Below, piece by piece: positions 6,085 through 7,550 of a stretch of DNA of 7,550 nt. Origin of the DNA: an uncultured Acidimicrobiaceae bacterium (GTDB lineage Bacteria; Actinomycetota; Acidimicrobiia; Acidimicrobiales; Ilumatobacteraceae). The stretch's first letter is position 1. Every line of letters begins with the position of its first letter. The position numbers and the translations under genes were made by a program. The notes under the pieces were generated by a model. The model saw only the letters and a list, made by a program, of their open reading frames with translations, had not been told where the DNA came from and did no database searches. The stretch covers positions 1-7,550 of the forward strand of contig CAIVDG010000077.1 in assembly GCA_903904615.1 (NCBI GenBank). Reading direction: 5' to 3'.

Positions 6085-6648
6085 CTAGGGCTGTCGGCCC
6101 GAGGCCATATGAGCACGCACTGTGGGGATGTATTTGGCAAAAGAGACGTACGAAACAATGGCTCCTGGAACACCCGCTGCCCAGCCCAAAACGGTGAAGA
6201 CAGACCAGTAACCACCCGCTGAACCAAGCGTGATCCACGGGACTGCCGACATGAGAGCAAATGTTGCCCACTTGCCCAACTTCGTTACAGGGAATCTCTC
6301 CATGCCGAGTGCGGTGGCACCCACCATGAGAACGGCAATAGATACCTCACGTACAAGGATGACTACGCCAAACCACGTGGGGAAAAAGCCGTAATACATG
6401 GCAGCGCCGATTCCCACGAAGAACACCACTCGATCGGCTACCGGGTCGATCACTTTTCCAAGTTCACTGACTTGGTTAAAACGACGCGCAATGTAACCAT
6501 CGATCCAATCGGTGAACGCCAGAAGACCAAAGAACCAGCTGCCCGCGACCACCCTGCCGTCAGCCATAAGACCCACATACGTAGGCAACATTGCTAACCG
6601 AACAACGGAAATGACGTTGGGAATGGTGAACACCGAACGCCAAGACAC
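6085..6648 (-). CDS. pgsA: CDP-alcohol phosphatidyltransferase, probable phosphatidylglycerophosphate synthase
   Basis: This integral membrane enzyme transfers a phosphatidyl group from CDP-diacylglycerol to an alcohol, most likely glycerol 3-phosphate. The family signature is complete: D47, D50-G51, A54-R55, G64, D68 and D72, in the spacing D-x2-DG-x2-AR-x8-G-x3-D-x3-D. The sequence around it (TDWIDGYIARRFNQ, DPVADR) is closer to PgsA than to phosphatidylserine or cardiolipin synthases. IPNVISVVRLAMLP (9-22) is the usual first amphipathic or membrane segment, and several hydrophobic spans follow (about 35-48, 73-90, 92-110, 128-142, 148-172). The length of 187 residues is normal. The start is GTG at 6648, with AGGG seven bases upstream. 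It is the first gene of the minus-strand series and sits opposite the SDR gene. In M. tuberculosis the corresponding position is pgsA2, whose substrate is less certain, so the exact product is not proven. Confidence 0.85.
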   Translation of the reverse strand: MSWRSVFTIPNVISVVRLAMLPTYVGLMADGRVVAGSWFFGLLAFTDWIDGYIARRFNQVSELGKVIDPVADRVVFFVGIGAAMYYGFFPTWFGVVILVREVSIAVLMVGATALGMERFPVTKLGKWATFALMSAVPWITLGSAGGYWSVFTVLGWAAGVPGAIVSYVSFAKYIPTVRAHMASGRQP

Positions 6649-6652
6649 GACC

Positions 6653-6670
6653 TCACCCTAGTCAGGGTGA
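6653..6670. promoter_or_regulatory. 18-bp palindrome in the pgsA/SDR divergent region
   Basis: TCACCCT (6653-6659) and AGGGTGA (6664-6670) are perfect 7-bp inverted arms around the 4-nt centre AGTC. It lies in the 56-bp gap between the divergent pgsA and SDR starts. It overlaps the probable pgsA ribosome binding site on one side and the candidate SDR -35 on the other. An operator for a dimeric regulator would fit this position, and a regulator bound here could affect both genes. It is a dyad seen in the sequence; regulatory function is inferred. Confidence 0.4.
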
Positions 6671-6696
6671 CTTTCACATCCGTGTAACGACATAGT
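6667..6696 (+). promoter_or_regulatory. Candidate promoter of the SDR gene, probably leaderless
   Basis: GTGACT (6667-6672) and CATAGT (6691-6696), 18 bp apart, resemble -35 and -10 hexamers. The -10 ends only eight bases before the SDR ATG at 6705, so transcription would start at or within a few bases of the start codon. No Shine-Dalgarno is visible upstream, which agrees with a leaderless mRNA, common in actinobacteria. The -35 overlaps the right arm of the palindrome. Confidence 0.4.
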
Positions 6697-6704
6697 CTGC
6701 AGAT

Positions 6705-7517
6705 ATGGCACTTCCACTTCAAGACAAAGTCGCATTCATCACTGGCGGAGGCTCTGGTCTCGGCGCCGAAACGGCCCGTCGGCTTGCACGCGACGGTGCC
6801 CTCGTTGCAGTCAACGATCTCAACCCCTCGGCGGCGCAAGCTATTGCATCTGAGCTAGGCGGACTTGCTTTTCCTTTTGACGTGACCGATTCCAGCGCCA
6901 TGGACTCTGCAGTCGACTCATGCGTGGCCCAACTCGGACGCCTTGACATCATGGTGAACAACGCAGGTATTGCACCAACGGCACCGGGAAGCAAAACCGA
7001 CCTCGCCATTGCAAACCAGATGAAGCGAATGGAAGGTCGCGTGAACGACCTAGAACCGATGAACTATCTCATCGACATAAGCGATGCGGATTGGGATCGC
7101 ATGATTCGTGTTCATCTGTACGGCGCCTTCTACGGGTCACGTGCGGCGCTTCGCCACATGCAACCTCAACGCTCCGGACGCATCGTCAACATCTCGTCCA
7201 TCCTTGGGCAAAAGCCATCCGCTGGCGCACCTCACTATTCCGTTGCCAAAGCCGCCATCATCACGCTCACCAAGACAACAGCAGAAGAAGTTGCCGGATT
7301 GGGCATCAACGTCAACGCCGTGTGTCCTGGCTATATCGACACTCCCCTCCTTACTCCGTTTAGCGAGACATTGAAAGCAGGAATTGTGATGCGTATTGGA
7401 AAGGGTCACATGGGTGTTCCCAATGACATTGCAGAAATGATTCGCTTCTTGTGTGGACCAGAATCTGAATACTGCACAGGCGATGTATTCACAGTTTCGG
7501 GCGGATACCTCGGATGA
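6705..7517 (+). CDS. SDR-family NAD(P)-dependent oxidoreductase
   Basis: This is a 270-residue classical short-chain dehydrogenase. The Rossmann nucleotide loop is TGGGSGLG (13-20). D38 at the end of the second strand suggests preference for NAD over NADP. DVTD (59-62) contacts the adenine, and NNAG (85-88) stabilises the sheet. The catalytic residues are S165 (in VNISS), Y178 and K182 (YxxxK). PGYIDTPL (208-215) and the C-terminal GDVFTVSGGYLG are typical. Two departures are visible. About 20-25 extra residues (roughly 94-120, KTDLAIANQMKRMEGRVNDLEPMN) are inserted after NNAG. The helix-4 asparagine of the Asn-Ser-Tyr-Lys tetrad is H137 (RVHLYG), as in some multifunctional-enzyme-type SDRs. 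The substrate cannot be assigned, and 3-hydroxyacyl or steroid-like alcohols are only guesses. The ATG at 6705 gives the canonical N-terminus. The stop overlaps the next gene by ATGA. Confidence 0.93.
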   Translation: MALPLQDKVAFITGGGSGLGAETARRLARDGALVAVNDLNPSAAQAIASELGGLAFPFDVTDSSAMDSAVDSCVAQLGRLDIMVNNAGIAPTAPGSKTDLAIANQMKRMEGRVNDLEPMNYLIDISDADWDRMIRVHLYGAFYGSRAALRHMQPQRSGRIVNISSILGQKPSAGAPHYSVAKAAIITLTKTTAEEVAGLGINVNAVCPGYIDTPLLTPFSETLKAGIVMRIGKGHMGVPNDIAEMIRFLCGPESEYCTGDVFTVSGGYLG

Positions 7518-7550
7518 CCACCGTTTTCACTCGCATCATTCGTGGAGAGA
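7514..7550 (+). CDS. HIT-family (histidine triad) protein, N-terminus only, cut by the window end
   Basis: The ATG at 7514 overlaps the SDR stop (ATGA) and opens a frame to the window edge reading MTTVFTRIIRGE. This matches the start of HIT nucleotide-binding hydrolases, which commonly begin with V/I-F-x-K/R-I-I-x-G-E-I-P. The catalytic histidine triad lies beyond the window, so the call rests on 12 residues plus the tight coupling to the preceding gene. If correct, the product would be a small HINT/Fhit-like nucleotide phosphoramidase or hydrolase of about 110-145 residues. Confidence 0.65.
   Translation, partial: MTTVFTRIIRGE

Noticed and set aside
6068..6271. N-terminal extension of gcvH to ATG 6271
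   Set aside because: The 68 extra residues are pgsA sequence read in another frame, are cysteine/histidine-rich and unlike any GcvH. Homology and normal length start at GTG 6067.
1..7550. CRISPR, tRNA, insertion sequence, toxin-antitoxin or defence system
   Set aside because: Coding is continuous with conserved housekeeping genes. No direct-repeat arrays, transposase, tRNA cloverleaf or paired small toxin/antitoxin ORFs were seen.

Overview
The window is a gene-dense chromosomal stretch from an actinobacterium. It is built around the glycine cleavage system and a signalling/regulator cluster that is conserved in Actinobacteria. By eye the base composition is close to balanced (about half G+C), several genes start with GTG, and one promoter looks leaderless. 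The gene order pgsA, gcvH, FHA protein (GarA/OdhI type), MerR regulator, DUF151 nuclease, second MerR regulator matches what I recall of the Mycobacterium tuberculosis Rv1822-Rv1832 region. The moderate GC and the zinc-ribbon form of the FHA protein suggest a lower-GC lineage, perhaps an aquatic Acidimicrobiia-like organism. That placement is inference.

Layout. The plus strand, 1-2267, carries the C-terminal two thirds of glycine dehydrogenase (gcvP, cut by the window start) and a 150-residue helical protein of unknown function that overlaps the gcvP stop. These converge on, and overlap by 14 bases, a long minus-strand series. Read in its own direction from 6648 to 2254 this is pgsA, gcvH, garA-like, MerR regulator 1, DUF151 nuclease, MerR regulator 2 and gcvT. 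Most junctions are tight: 17 nt, 6 nt, a GTGA overlap, and TGAcATG twice. The exception is a 93-nt gap before MerR regulator 2, which holds a plausible internal promoter and a dyad. Divergent from pgsA, across a 56-bp intergenic region with an 18-bp palindrome, is an SDR oxidoreductase (6705-7517). Its stop overlaps the start of a truncated HIT-family gene running off the right edge.

How the genes work together. GcvP (P), GcvT (T) and GcvH (H) are three of the four glycine cleavage proteins. The fourth, lipoamide dehydrogenase, is not in the window. The FHA protein resembles GarA/OdhI, the Ser/Thr-kinase-controlled switch of 2-oxoglutarate and glutamate metabolism, so the cluster physically links one-carbon/glycine catabolism to a nitrogen/carbon phosphoswitch and two MerR regulators. 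PgsA belongs to phospholipid synthesis.

I see no tRNA, rRNA, CRISPR array, insertion sequence or prophage, and no gene-free stretch longer than 93 bases. I found no convincing new defence or mobile system. The more interesting points are the zinc-ribbon fusion on the GarA-like protein with an altered phosphorylation motif, the two CACCC/GGGTG dyads at the two promoter-bearing gaps, and the unassigned helical protein attached to gcvP.
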